Of a DNA stretch of 24,373 nt, positions 5,665-13,236 are shown one piece after another. The stretch comes from a virus: positions 1 through 24,373 of IMG/VR virus record IMGVR_UViG_3300035701_000284; one strand, 5' to 3'. Position numbers and translations under genes: made by a program. Within the stretch, counting starts at the first letter, position 1. Each line of letters starts with the position of its first letter. The notes beneath the pieces were generated by a model. That model was not told the DNA's origin. It did not search any database and saw nothing but the letters and a program-made list of their open reading frames with translations.

Positions 5665-8082
5665 TCAATGGGCAGCAATAAGGTTCATGAAACGCGAGAC
5701 TAGCACGCGAGACACAAACTGCTTTCTTGACACCTTGCGAAACGCATCCTCTAACCGTTCAGCATTCCACTTCTTTGCGCGTCCCTCAAGTTCCATCTTC
5801 CTAGAGTGGGTAGACAGATTATCGTTTCCGCCGGGAATAAAATAGAATCGCGTAAACCCCTTGCTATACGACTCAAGGAATTTCTCCTCTTCAAGTTTCT
5901 GTTTCAGCCCTTCTACCATGATAAGTGCGTCTCCCTGCAACGAATACTTCGTATACCTCCCCAACTCCACACCGTCCTTGTTCGTATACATCTTCGCTAA
6001 GGCATGGTCAACATCGCTCCCGACTACAAAGAATCCAAAGATTCCGCATCCTGTTGTGGCGTGTAGCCAGTTCAGGAGTCCCACGGTCAACCCATGCTGC
6101 GTTTGGGGGCAATCAAAAGACATCCTGGCTTTGACATCATGAATGGTGACCCGGTCTGTGGTCTGGTCAAACCGCGCATGATCGGGCATCGTATTTTTCG
6201 CGTCACTGCGGTTCGGGTCAATGGGCACTCCCTCTGTGTAGATTGCGTAGTTCGGGTCCGCATCGCCATCGTGCATGATGATCGTGTTCACCAAATCCAG
6301 GTTGAACTTCTTTCTGAAATTTCGCACCACGTCACGCAACACGATAATGGCTTCGTTGAGTGGGGTGGTCCCCATGCTCTCATAGTTCGGGATGGGACTC
6401 GATAGCCTGTCCTGGTGAGTGACCTTGTATCCAGACCGTTCGCAACGCATGCCTTTTGACAATTGCAATTGCTTGGTCACGGCATTATTAAATTCTGCCC
6501 CCTGCATGTTGGAATTCAATATCTCTCGGAAAGCGAGTTTGGACATAACCATTTCACCTTCATTCATACTGAACGGGATAAGAGCGTTACTTCTCGTTCG
6601 GTATCCAAAATCATGCTCAAGCGTCTCATACCCAGGAGTGGTGAAACTATAAGCCACAAACGGGATATTGACTTTGCGGCAAAACATAGCAAGAACCATC
6701 AATTGCTCCGTTGCCCCTTCAATCATTGAACGCATCGACGATGAACGATCTAACAACAAGACCAAGCCGTGTGACTTGCCCTTGTAGGCAACCGTCAACT
6801 TCTTGAACATGTTATCGTCAAGGCGATAGCTGGCTAGTTTGTTGATATTGATATCACCCGAATTTGCAATCTTGGACTTGTTATAAGTTTTTGCGGCTTT
6901 CTTACGTTCAAACTCCTGTGCGAGCAGCCCAATGTAATCGGCATTCTTTTCCTTGAATAACCGATAAATTTCTGCACCCCTCTCCCGATCAAATGACCCG
7001 TTATAGTGGAAATTCAACCCCTTCATCACTGTCGTAATGGGAGCGACAACATCTTTGAGATTCGGAGTAGGAATGTTCACATAGACTGACTTCACTGAAG
7101 CGTCCAATACCAAGGTCTGTTGTTTCTCACGAAAAGTTTCATCAGTGCTGGCAGTAGGCAAAAACTCCTCAGCATCTACATCAGCCTCAGTGGTATCATC
7201 ATTACTGTCACCAGCGTCATTGTCACCAGCCTCAGCATCATCTACATCGTCCGCATCAGCATCAGATTCTTTCCCACCAGACTCTTCACCTTCATCCTCG
7301 GACTCTTCGCCTTCAGACCCTTCATCCTCGGACTCTTCACCTTCATCCTCGGACTCTTCGCCTTCAGACCCTTCATCCTCGGACTCTTCACCTTCATCCT
7401 CAGAATCTTGTCTCTGCTTCTCGCGCTTTTCTTGTTTCTTTTTGGCGATTTCATCCTTCTGCTTTTCCTTGTCCTCTTCGCCCTTCTTCTGTTCATCCTT
7501 GCTGAATTCAAACAACTTGTTGGTCAACGCAAGAGTCTCGTCCCAGGTCTCTATCTTCATCAATTCATCGTAGAAGGGCTGTTGTTCGGGGGTAAAGGTA
7601 ATACCCAATTGCGAACCGCACTTAGCGACCAAGTTCAGTTTGTTGATAAGGTAGAGTGTATTGTAGTCAAGAACCTTGCTCAGACCGAAAAAGTCTCGCG
7701 CAAGCAAATCCTTATATCCGCGAATCATCGGCGCACGCAGACCGGGATATTGTCTCTTGACGTGTTTTTCAATTCGGGCATCCTCAACGGTATTGAGAAA
7801 CCCATGATAGGCTTTCTGTTTCTTTTGGGAAACTTTCGTGGTTCCCCCTGCACACTCAACCGCCCGCATCCATCCCTTCGCAGGAGTGCGGAGGGCATGG
7901 GAAATTTCATGCCCCATAATCAGGTCATACAAGTCTCCCGACATGTCTTTCCAGATTGGGCATATCAACACCCGCTTTTCCAAGTCAAACTGCGCAGTCT
8001 TGGCATTGCTGTGGTGTTCCACGCGAATGTTTTCTGTTGCCATCAACTTCGCCAACAGACTTTTTGTTTCAGCAGTAAACAA
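5665..8082 (-). CDS. Metallopeptidase-like plus VWA domain protein (CobT-like), partner of AAA+ ATPase
   Basis: This 805-residue protein has three parts. Residues 1-190 form a putative zinc metallopeptidase domain with H58-E-I-S-H62 and the family segment NTVEDARIEK (97-106). A highly charged linker (195-300) contains an acidic tandem repeat. The C-terminal VWA domain has the MIDAS motif LLDRSSSM (D445, S447, S449), a later TTPLNEA and MHDGDAD. Such proteins pair with MoxR/CobS-type AAA+ ATPases and remodel or load metal into targets; similar pairs occur in T4-like phages. The start is TTG at 8082, eight bases after GGAG; no in-frame ATG lies closer and Met14 lacks a binding site. Confidence 0.85.
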   Translation of the reverse strand: MFTAETKSLLAKLMATENIRVEHHSNAKTAQFDLEKRVLICPIWKDMSGDLYDLIMGHEISHALRTPAKGWMRAVECAGGTTKVSQKKQKAYHGFLNTVEDARIEKHVKRQYPGLRAPMIRGYKDLLARDFFGLSKVLDYNTLYLINKLNLVAKCGSQLGITFTPEQQPFYDELMKIETWDETLALTNKLFEFSKDEQKKGEEDKEKQKDEIAKKKQEKREKQRQDSEDEGEESEDEGSEGEESEDEGEESEDEGSEGEESEDEGEESGGKESDADADDVDDAEAGDNDAGDSNDDTTEADVDAEEFLPTASTDETFREKQQTLVLDASVKSVYVNIPTPNLKDVVAPITTVMKGLNFHYNGSFDRERGAEIYRLFKEKNADYIGLLAQEFERKKAAKTYNKSKIANSGDININKLASYRLDDNMFKKLTVAYKGKSHGLVLLLDRSSSMRSMIEGATEQLMVLAMFCRKVNIPFVAYSFTTPGYETLEHDFGYRTRSNALIPFSMNEGEMVMSKLAFREILNSNMQGAEFNNAVTKQLQLSKGMRCERSGYKVTHQDRLSSPIPNYESMGTTPLNEAIIVLRDVVRNFRKKFNLDLVNTIIMHDGDADPNYAIYTEGVPIDPNRSDAKNTMPDHARFDQTTDRVTIHDVKARMSFDCPQTQHGLTVGLLNWLHATTGCGIFGFFVVGSDVDHALAKMYTNKDGVELGRYTKYSLQGDALIMVEGLKQKLEEEKFLESYSKGFTRFYFIPGGNDNLSTHSRKMELEGRAKKWNAERLEDAFRKVSRKQFVSRVLVSRFMNLIAAH
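7281..7401. repeat. 51-bp tandem repeat in the VWA gene
   Basis: Two identical 51-bp units (7281-7331 and 7332-7382) and a 19-base partial third (7383-7401) encode a 17-residue acidic unit of Glu, Asp, Ser and Gly. Each unit also contains internal Glu/Asp/Gly subrepeats. Base-perfect copies imply recent expansion or ongoing slippage, so length may vary between isolates. Confidence 0.92.
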
Positions 8083-8086
8083 GATG

Positions 8087-8344
8087 TTATCTCCACATGT
8101 CGTAAGAGGTTGATTCGGTAGTAGGCGGAAGGACTACGCTATGCGCGTTTGTCGCACGCAAAACTTCGTCCCAAAACGCGGAGTTGAAAGTCTTACCCTT
8201 GGTCGTGTAGTTTACCCACAAATATCGGCGACCATAGCGCATTCCCGCCTCAGCGATAACGCGACCTGTTGCCTTGCCCATGCCATATTGTGAGGTATGA
8301 CCGACGAACATTCCAACGACGATGCTGTGTTGTGTCTTTTTCAT
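8087..8344 (-). CDS. Small unknown protein, predicted leaderless
   Basis: This 85-residue protein starts MKKTQHSIVVGMFVGHTS and contains aromatic and basic segments (GMRYGRRYLWVNYTTKGK). I do not recognise a family. An alternative start is Met12, but neither start has a ribosome binding site. The promoter places transcription initiation exactly at the first ATG. It is four bases ahead of the metallopeptidase-VWA gene, and GGAG inside its last codons serves that gene, so the two are cotranscribed. Confidence 0.72.
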   Translation of the reverse strand: MKKTQHSIVVGMFVGHTSQYGMGKATGRVIAEAGMRYGRRYLWVNYTTKGKTFNSAFWDEVLRATNAHSVVLPPTTESTSYDMWR

Positions 8345-8350
8345 ACTATA

Positions 8351-8378
8351 ATTATAGCATATTGGCAGGAAATGTCAA
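8351..8378 (-). promoter_or_regulatory. Sigma70 promoter giving a leaderless mRNA
   Basis: The -35 is a perfect TTGACA (8373-8378), the spacer is 16, and the -10 is a perfect TATAAT (8351-8356) preceded by TGC (extended -10). Six bases (TATAGT) separate it from the ATG at 8344, so the expected first transcribed base is the A of the start codon. Confidence 0.88.
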
Positions 8379-8477
8379 GTTTTGTAACCTGTTGATATTA
8401 CAGGGATTGCAGAGTGGGGTCGTTTTGAGGGGTGTAGTCTGACCTACCTTTAGGGGAGATCGTTGATCCTGGGGCAA

Positions 8478-8494
8478 TCTAGAGGGCTTCTAGA
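8478..8494 (-). other. Hairpin over the methyltransferase stop codon
   Basis: The minus strand reads TCTAGA, AGCCC, TCTAGA, a 6-bp stem with a 5-base loop; the TAG stop lies inside the first arm. It is also a near-tandem duplication (GAAGCCCCTCTA then GAAGCCCTCTA). No T-run follows. Confidence 0.5.
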
Positions 8495-10079
8495 GGGGCT
8501 TCTGATAGACGATGATGGGTTCATATTTCAAATAATGTTTTCCGTCACGACAATAATTTCTAGTCTTTGGTAGACCAGTTTCTTCACAAATTCTATGGGA
8601 CCCTGGCATTTGACTGAGTGCCATTTTTACGGTTTCCACATATTGCATGCCAGCACTTTCAAGATACTTACGAGAATCCTCTTCCAGGGGCAACACTTCG
8701 CTCCCAAATTCTACGTCTGCCACATTCCACGCCAAGTAGCCACCCGGTCGTAACCATTCCACAGCCGTTTTGAGAGTGGGAATGAGAAAGCCATCGCGCC
8801 ATGCGTCATAACCTGAAAACTTGTTACATGATTGGGTCGCATCGTCGGAGTATCGTTCTTTGGCGAAGTAGGGAGGACTGGTGAACACCAGACTCAACTT
8901 GCCTCTAAACCGTTTGAACAAACGGTCATGCTGCATGTCCTCGGAGCCTAGTTGCCAGAATTGAAAATGGTTGTGGTCCAATCCCCACATCCCACCCTTC
9001 CTAACATGCTCACAATAAAAATCATACACTTCATGATATTTTGTTCTACCAGGGGTTGTGTTGTGGTCGGTGTTCGGGTCATTGCCCAAGTAGGTCAGAT
9101 GCCTACTATCTTCAACGGCTAATGCGCCAAGCAAGCGACCACCCCAACCCGCTGATGGGTCCCACACATAGATGTTCTTTTCATACTTCCACGGTTCGGT
9201 ATACTTTTCGTAGATATACTTGGCGACTAATGGAGGAAACTGGACAGCATATTGACTGAAACTTACACGAAAGGCTTTCAGCCCGATTGGAAATAACTTC
9301 TGCCCTTTTTGAAAGGTGCGAATAGCATAGGACTCGGATTTTTCAAAATCCACATTGGTCATGCACGGTGCGGGAATCATCTTATCCGCTACCAAGGTTT
9401 CAATATCCTTGCGGGTGAGGCGAATGCTTTGGGTGGTTTTGAGTTCTTCTTTGAAACCGGTGTATTCATCATCCTTCATGGGTGCGAGCCAGTAGTCATA
9501 GTTTCCGCGATCCCGCCAATGCTCATATTCAAAGGCTACGATCCATTCAACCGCTGTGCGCTCAACAGGTAAGACCCCTTGATGTTCTTGTTGCATCGCT
9601 TTGACTGAGAGGGAATAGTTGTAGAAACCGTCGCGCTTGAAGTGCCGGGTGGCGTAGGTGATGAATGGTTCAAGCAATTGGGGTTGCTGAAACCAGTCAT
9701 AGATTGATCTGCCTATGGCGAGATTGTGGCTGTAGTTGATTTTGGTCTTGAACATGGTGGGGAAGAATTGATTGACCGCATTCCCCAGGTTGGTTGTGCA
9801 CCGAATGATATCATGCTTGCCGGTGACTTCATCCACCTTCTCATATTGCTGGACGTTGACCGCTTCCATCTTCTGAAACTGCTCAATGATTTCTTGCTTG
9901 TCAAACCCCATGCGCGGCGGCAGACCCTTTTCATCCCAGAGGTAGACCACGACTTTGCGAAGTTCAATGCACCAGGCGCGAAACTCGTCGGTAGTCATCC
10001 ACAGGATTTCCTCAAAGGTCTTGTTGACCGGGGATTCCATGAGTTCCCGATTGCGTTCATAATAAAATTGTTCAGCCAT
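8490..10079 (-). CDS. DNA methyltransferase-like protein with long N-terminal domain
   Basis: This 529-residue protein has a C-terminal SAM-dependent methyltransferase domain: WDPSAGWGGRLLGAL (306-320) as motif I and FTSPPYFAKERYSDD (from 399) as motif IV, the S-P-P-Y catalytic tetrad of amino-methyltransferases (N6-adenine or N4-cytosine). WLRPGGYLAWNVADV follows as a late Rossmann strand. The first 300 residues are unrecognised, rich in Trp and Tyr, and could recognise DNA or be a separate activity. The start is ATG at 10079, twelve bases after a G-run; the TTG at 10139 is unlikely. No restriction partner is visible, so an orphan protective or regulatory methylase is likely. Confidence 0.82.
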   Translation of the reverse strand: MAEQFYYERNRELMESPVNKTFEEILWMTTDEFRAWCIELRKVVVYLWDEKGLPPRMGFDKQEIIEQFQKMEAVNVQQYEKVDEVTGKHDIIRCTTNLGNAVNQFFPTMFKTKINYSHNLAIGRSIYDWFQQPQLLEPFITYATRHFKRDGFYNYSLSVKAMQQEHQGVLPVERTAVEWIVAFEYEHWRDRGNYDYWLAPMKDDEYTGFKEELKTTQSIRLTRKDIETLVADKMIPAPCMTNVDFEKSESYAIRTFQKGQKLFPIGLKAFRVSFSQYAVQFPPLVAKYIYEKYTEPWKYEKNIYVWDPSAGWGGRLLGALAVEDSRHLTYLGNDPNTDHNTTPGRTKYHEVYDFYCEHVRKGGMWGLDHNHFQFWQLGSEDMQHDRLFKRFRGKLSLVFTSPPYFAKERYSDDATQSCNKFSGYDAWRDGFLIPTLKTAVEWLRPGGYLAWNVADVEFGSEVLPLEEDSRKYLESAGMQYVETVKMALSQMPGSHRICEETGLPKTRNYCRDGKHYLKYEPIIVYQKPL

Positions 10080-10154
10080 GTTATAACCGATCCCCCCACC
10101 ATTCCCTAACGAAGATAAGCAACACAACCAATAATTCAACCGAGACTACACGAT

Positions 10155-10174
10155 GATTGAATAGAATATCAATC
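10155..10174 (-). other. Hairpin over the SLOG gene stop codon
   Basis: The minus strand has GATTGA, an 8-base loop and TCAATC, a 6-bp stem whose 5' arm contains the TGA stop. No T-run follows. It is one of the six stop-codon hairpins of this window. Confidence 0.5.
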
Positions 10175-10564
10175 AACATATAAACACATACTGGGTTGAT
10201 AGATCGTCTGAATTCCTTGTTCAGTATACACGAACACTTTGATGTTTTGTTTTCGTGCCTGCTTCACCATATTCAGGGTGCCTTTAGAATTCTGAATATC
10301 ATTGTGGAAAGCCACCACCATGTCAGGCTTGCCTTCATCCAACATTTGTTTGTTGCGAATGGGTCCCGCAGCCCGTCCATATTGCCCCCAATCGGCGTGA
10401 AATGGAAGCACCGGAATTCCAAAATACTCCGCTGCATCTCTGGCGAGTGAATCCGCACCTGGGGCTTCCCCCTCTATGACTGCATCAGGATTGAGGTCTG
10501 CCATCACGTCACAGATGGATTTGTAGTTGGTCCAATGTCTGTCACCGCAAAATAAAATTCTCAT
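10169..10564 (-). CDS. SLOG / YspA-like (DUF2493) nucleotide-binding protein
   Basis: This 131-residue protein has the features of the YspA branch of the SLOG superfamily: an N-terminal strand with CGDRHWTN (6-13), then VIEGEAPGADSLARDAAEYF and RAAGPIRNKQML. These motifs form a Rossmann-like pocket thought to bind a nucleotide or nucleotide-derived ligand. The biochemical role is unknown, although SLOG domains recur in bacterial defence and signalling. The start chosen is ATG at 10564; a GTG five codons upstream overlaps the -10 box. No ribosome binding site is visible, consistent with a leaderless mRNA. Confidence 0.82.
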   Translation of the reverse strand: MRILFCGDRHWTNYKSICDVMADLNPDAVIEGEAPGADSLARDAAEYFGIPVLPFHADWGQYGRAAGPIRNKQMLDEGKPDMVVAFHNDIQNSKGTLNMVKQARKQNIKVFVYTEQGIQTIYQPSMCLYVD

Positions 10565-10569
10565 GATGT

Positions 10570-10598
10570 ATTGTATCACAGTTAGGAAAGTTTGTCAA
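10570..10598 (-). promoter_or_regulatory. Sigma70 promoter giving a leaderless SLOG mRNA
   Basis: The -35 is a perfect TTGACA (10593-10598), the spacer is 17, and the -10 is TACAAT (10570-10575) with TGA before it (extended -10). Only five bases separate the -10 from the ATG at 10564, so the predicted start is at or one base within the start codon. Confidence 0.82.
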
Positions 10599-10788
10599 GC
10601 GGAACCGCACAAATTCCGCTCCGTCTATAGAGTTGTGCATCCTTCTTTTCTACCTCTTCAATCAACGCCTTCACATACAAGTCGGAGAGAACAACGTCAG
10701 GATATGCAGCCAACTGTTTTTCTAATGACACAGGGTAAGTCACACTACAACCACTATGGTCACTTTTCACTTCAATTTTCACCCACAT
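10582..10788 (-). CDS. Small unknown protein
   Basis: This 68-residue protein starts MWVKIEVKSDHSGC after GGGAGAACTAAC, one base after the deformylase stop. The longer frame to 10896 runs inside the deformylase gene and lacks a binding site. It begins with an amphipathic beta strand and has a helical middle (LYVKALIEEVEKKDAQLY). No motif or family is recognised. Its last codons overlap the -35 of the promoter for the next gene. Confidence 0.7.
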   Translation of the reverse strand: MWVKIEVKSDHSGCSVTYPVSLEKQLAAYPDVVLSDLYVKALIEEVEKKDAQLYRRSGICAVPLDKLS

Positions 10789-10789
10789 G

Positions 10790-11515
10790 TTAGTTCTCCC
10801 TATTGGAATGCACCGCTGTTGAGGGGGCTTGGGAGTTGAAGTGGTGCGTGATGCTCGTTGGGGTCTCGCGTCCATAGGTCTTGTCTTTCCCCTCAATCTT
10901 CAATTGTCGTTCCTTGTGTTCTACGATTTGCTGAATTTTCTTGAACAACTTCTTACGCTTCTTCTTCGCCATCTGCAAGGTGAGGTTGCCCACATGCTTC
11001 GTGTAGACAATCCCGTTCAGATGGTCTAGTTCATGCTGTGCGATCTTGGCAGTCGCGCCATTCCAAGTGGCTTCCACTGGTTTACCGAATTCATTGAGAT
11101 ACTTGATACGGATGGTCTCAGGTCGCGTGACCGATAGATAGAGACCTGGGAAACTGAGGCATCCCTCTTTCGTTTGAACCGTCTCCTTGGAGGATTCAAG
11201 AATGACGGGGTTGATGCAGACAATTCCACCCACCATAACGAACAGACGATAGGGGAATCCACACTGAGGCGAGGCGAGACCTGCCCCGCCATAGTGGTTC
11301 ATGGTGTGGAGCATCGCATTGGCGAAGTCAATGATGTTGACGGGGGAATCCCCAACATTGAATTCAGGTTGCACCATTGCCAGCATCGGGTTCTTCTCGT
11401 TATACAACGGAAGCAACTGTGGAGTCGGCTTGGTGATCGCCGGTGGGGTATCCGTGCGGTAGACGAATTCTTTCGGTGGGGTTTGGACTACAGGCTTGAG
11501 ATCATCGATATTCAT
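10790..11515 (-). CDS. def: Peptide deformylase
   Basis: This 241-residue protein carries all three deformylase motifs: GAGLASPQCG (77-86), EGCLSFP (117-123) and HELDHLNG (161-168). The metal ligands are Cys119, His161 and His165, and Glu162 is catalytic. It removes the formyl group from nascent proteins. Bacterial enzymes have about 170 residues; here a Pro-rich N-terminal extension of about 45 residues and a Lys/Arg-rich C-terminal tail are added. The middle of motif 1 reads LASPQ instead of the usual LAAxQ. The start has GAGAGGAAA before ATG. It follows gp46 after 11 bases and the next start is one base after its stop. Confidence 0.94.
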   Translation of the reverse strand: MNIDDLKPVVQTPPKEFVYRTDTPPAITKPTPQLLPLYNEKNPMLAMVQPEFNVGDSPVNIIDFANAMLHTMNHYGGAGLASPQCGFPYRLFVMVGGIVCINPVILESSKETVQTKEGCLSFPGLYLSVTRPETIRIKYLNEFGKPVEATWNGATAKIAQHELDHLNGIVYTKHVGNLTLQMAKKKRKKLFKKIQQIVEHKERQLKIEGKDKTYGRETPTSITHHFNSQAPSTAVHSNREN

Positions 11516-11526
11516 AGTATTTCCTC

Positions 11527-13236
11527 TCAGGTGACGATGCGTGAAAAACTCTGTTGTTTACTGAACTTGATGACTGACGCAAACTTGTCTTGTAAAATGT
11601 CTCCTCGGTGGCTAATCACAAACACATTGGTCGCGTCTAAGTTATGGAGTATCTTCATCAGTTCTTCGGTGCCATTATTGTCAAGGCTGGAATCAAAAAT
11701 TTCATCCAAGAGTAAGAGGTTGGTGTCTGCGGAGTTTTTCAACTTCGCTACCGCACGCCAGGTCAACACCAATGCCATATCGATTCGCATTTTCTCACCC
11801 TCGGAGAATGAGTGATAGGTGAATTCGTCCCTATGCCGCGACTTGATAGTTTCCTTGAAAGTTTCATCAAGATTGAAGTTCACAAAGAAGTCCATCCCCG
11901 CCAGATATTTATTCACCAGTGTATTGATGATCGGGAGATACTGACGAATGATCTTCGTTTTGATCCCTGTGTCCTTCAGGAGCATCCCGGCGGCTTCCAG
12001 GTAGGACCCCTCGCTAATCAATTGCTTCTTCTCTTCTTCTAGTGTTCCTTGCAACACATCCAGTTCGGCTAACCGCTCACGTTCGCGCCCCGTAGACTTA
12101 TGCTTCGTTTTGTAATCCTGCATCTTGGCTCTGAGTTTCTCCATGTAGCGTTCGATCTGACTGATCGTATTGCGATGGGTCGCAATGACTAATTCATGGT
12201 TGGAAATCTCCTGTTCCACCGCTTCAATTTCCTGCATGCGCTTTTGAGCATCGAGAAACTTCTGCTCCAATTGCTTTAGCCCCGTCTCGCAGTCCCCGAT
12301 CTTGGAACCCAACATCATGATCTGTTGCGTCTTGAAGGCTTCAGCAATCTCCTGAATACAGGTAGGGCAGGTTTTCTCTGTGTCATAGAACTTAGAGGTT
12401 TTCTTATGTTTGGTCAAGACACTTTCAATCTGTGCTTCCAATTGCGTGATCTTCTTGATTGCCACGGTCATCTTGGCTTTGTCTAAAATCTTGAAGTTGA
12501 GCGCAACAATAGCGGTAGACCGATCATTGATATCAGCCAGCACGCGAGTAATATCCGCTTGGTTTTGTGCCAATTCCTTTTCAAGTTCAGTGATACGTGT
12601 CTCGGCATCCTGCATGGCTTCTGCAATGAAGCGTTCCTGCATGGTAATCTTTTCGGAAGCACTATCAAGTTTGAGGCTATTGGAGTTGCGATCTAACGCG
12701 AGTGTGGATTGGCGATTTTTCACCAGTTTGTTCATGCGCGAAAAGATTTGAATGTCCAGCAAGTCCTCAATGACTTCGCGCCTCTCAGCGGCTTTCAATT
12801 GCATGAAGGGAGTGAAACTAGCCGACCCTAGAATGACGATCTGTGTAAAACTCTTGTGGTTCAGTTTGAGAATAAACTTTTCCAGTTGTTCCTGATAGTC
12901 CCCCGACGCGGTTTGGTCAATCATGACTCCGTTACGGTAGATTTCAAACATATCAGGCTTGATGCCCCGCACAATCTTATACTCGTTACGGTCAGCAGAG
13001 AATTCTACTTCCACCACGGTATCGCGGTTGTTGATTGAGTTGACAAGCGAAGGCTTGTTGATGTTCCTGAATGGCTTGTTATACAGGGCATACGACAAGG
13101 CATCTAAGACTGTAGACTTTCCTGACCCGTTCTCTCCCACGATCAAGGTATTCTGTGATCCGTTGAGCGGAATCTCAGTGAAATAGTTACCGGTGGATAA
13201 GAAGTTTTTATAACGAATGGTCTTGAAGTTTAACAT
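11527..13236 (-). CDS. gp46: Recombination nuclease ATPase subunit gp46 (SbcC/Rad50-like)
   Basis: The 569 residues match T4 gp46 (560). The Walker A is GENGSGKS at 34-41. Long coiled-coil arms flank a zinc hook CPTC at 290-293. The ABC signature lies in SFSEGEKMR and Walker B in NLLLLDEIFD, followed by a switch His in VISHRGD. It partners gp47: ATP-driven conformational change controls the nuclease, and the zinc hook tethers two complexes. No separate ribosome binding site is evident at the TAATG junction, so translation is probably coupled to gp47. Confidence 0.95.
   Translation of the reverse strand: MLNFKTIRYKNFLSTGNYFTEIPLNGSQNTLIVGENGSGKSTVLDALSYALYNKPFRNINKPSLVNSINNRDTVVEVEFSADRNEYKIVRGIKPDMFEIYRNGVMIDQTASGDYQEQLEKFILKLNHKSFTQIVILGSASFTPFMQLKAAERREVIEDLLDIQIFSRMNKLVKNRQSTLALDRNSNSLKLDSASEKITMQERFIAEAMQDAETRITELEKELAQNQADITRVLADINDRSTAIVALNFKILDKAKMTVAIKKITQLEAQIESVLTKHKKTSKFYDTEKTCPTCIQEIAEAFKTQQIMMLGSKIGDCETGLKQLEQKFLDAQKRMQEIEAVEQEISNHELVIATHRNTISQIERYMEKLRAKMQDYKTKHKSTGRERERLAELDVLQGTLEEEKKQLISEGSYLEAAGMLLKDTGIKTKIIRQYLPIINTLVNKYLAGMDFFVNFNLDETFKETIKSRHRDEFTYHSFSEGEKMRIDMALVLTWRAVAKLKNSADTNLLLLDEIFDSSLDNNGTEELMKILHNLDATNVFVISHRGDILQDKFASVIKFSKQQSFSRIVT

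Noticed and set aside
4285-8082. Cobaltochelatase (cobS/cobT) cobalamin genes
   Set aside because: There is no cobN or other cobalamin gene in the window, and the VWA partner has a metallopeptidase domain; a MoxR-VWA type system fits better.
7120-8121. Long plus-strand open frame of 333 codons
   Set aside because: It lies entirely opposite the metallopeptidase-VWA gene, whose motifs are clear. Its low-complexity Phe/Leu/Ser composition mirrors the acidic repeat.
10095-10140. TTGAAT...TATCTT as a promoter for the methyltransferase gene
   Set aside because: Both boxes are weak and there is no extended -10; too uncertain to annotate.
10788-10896. N-terminal extension of the small protein at 10582
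   Set aside because: It overlaps the deformylase gene and lacks a binding site; GGGAG before the ATG at 10788 supports the shorter form.
11174-11815. Plus-strand open frame of 213 codons
   Set aside because: It is opposite the deformylase and gp46 genes, both with intact motifs, and has no recognisable family or promoter.
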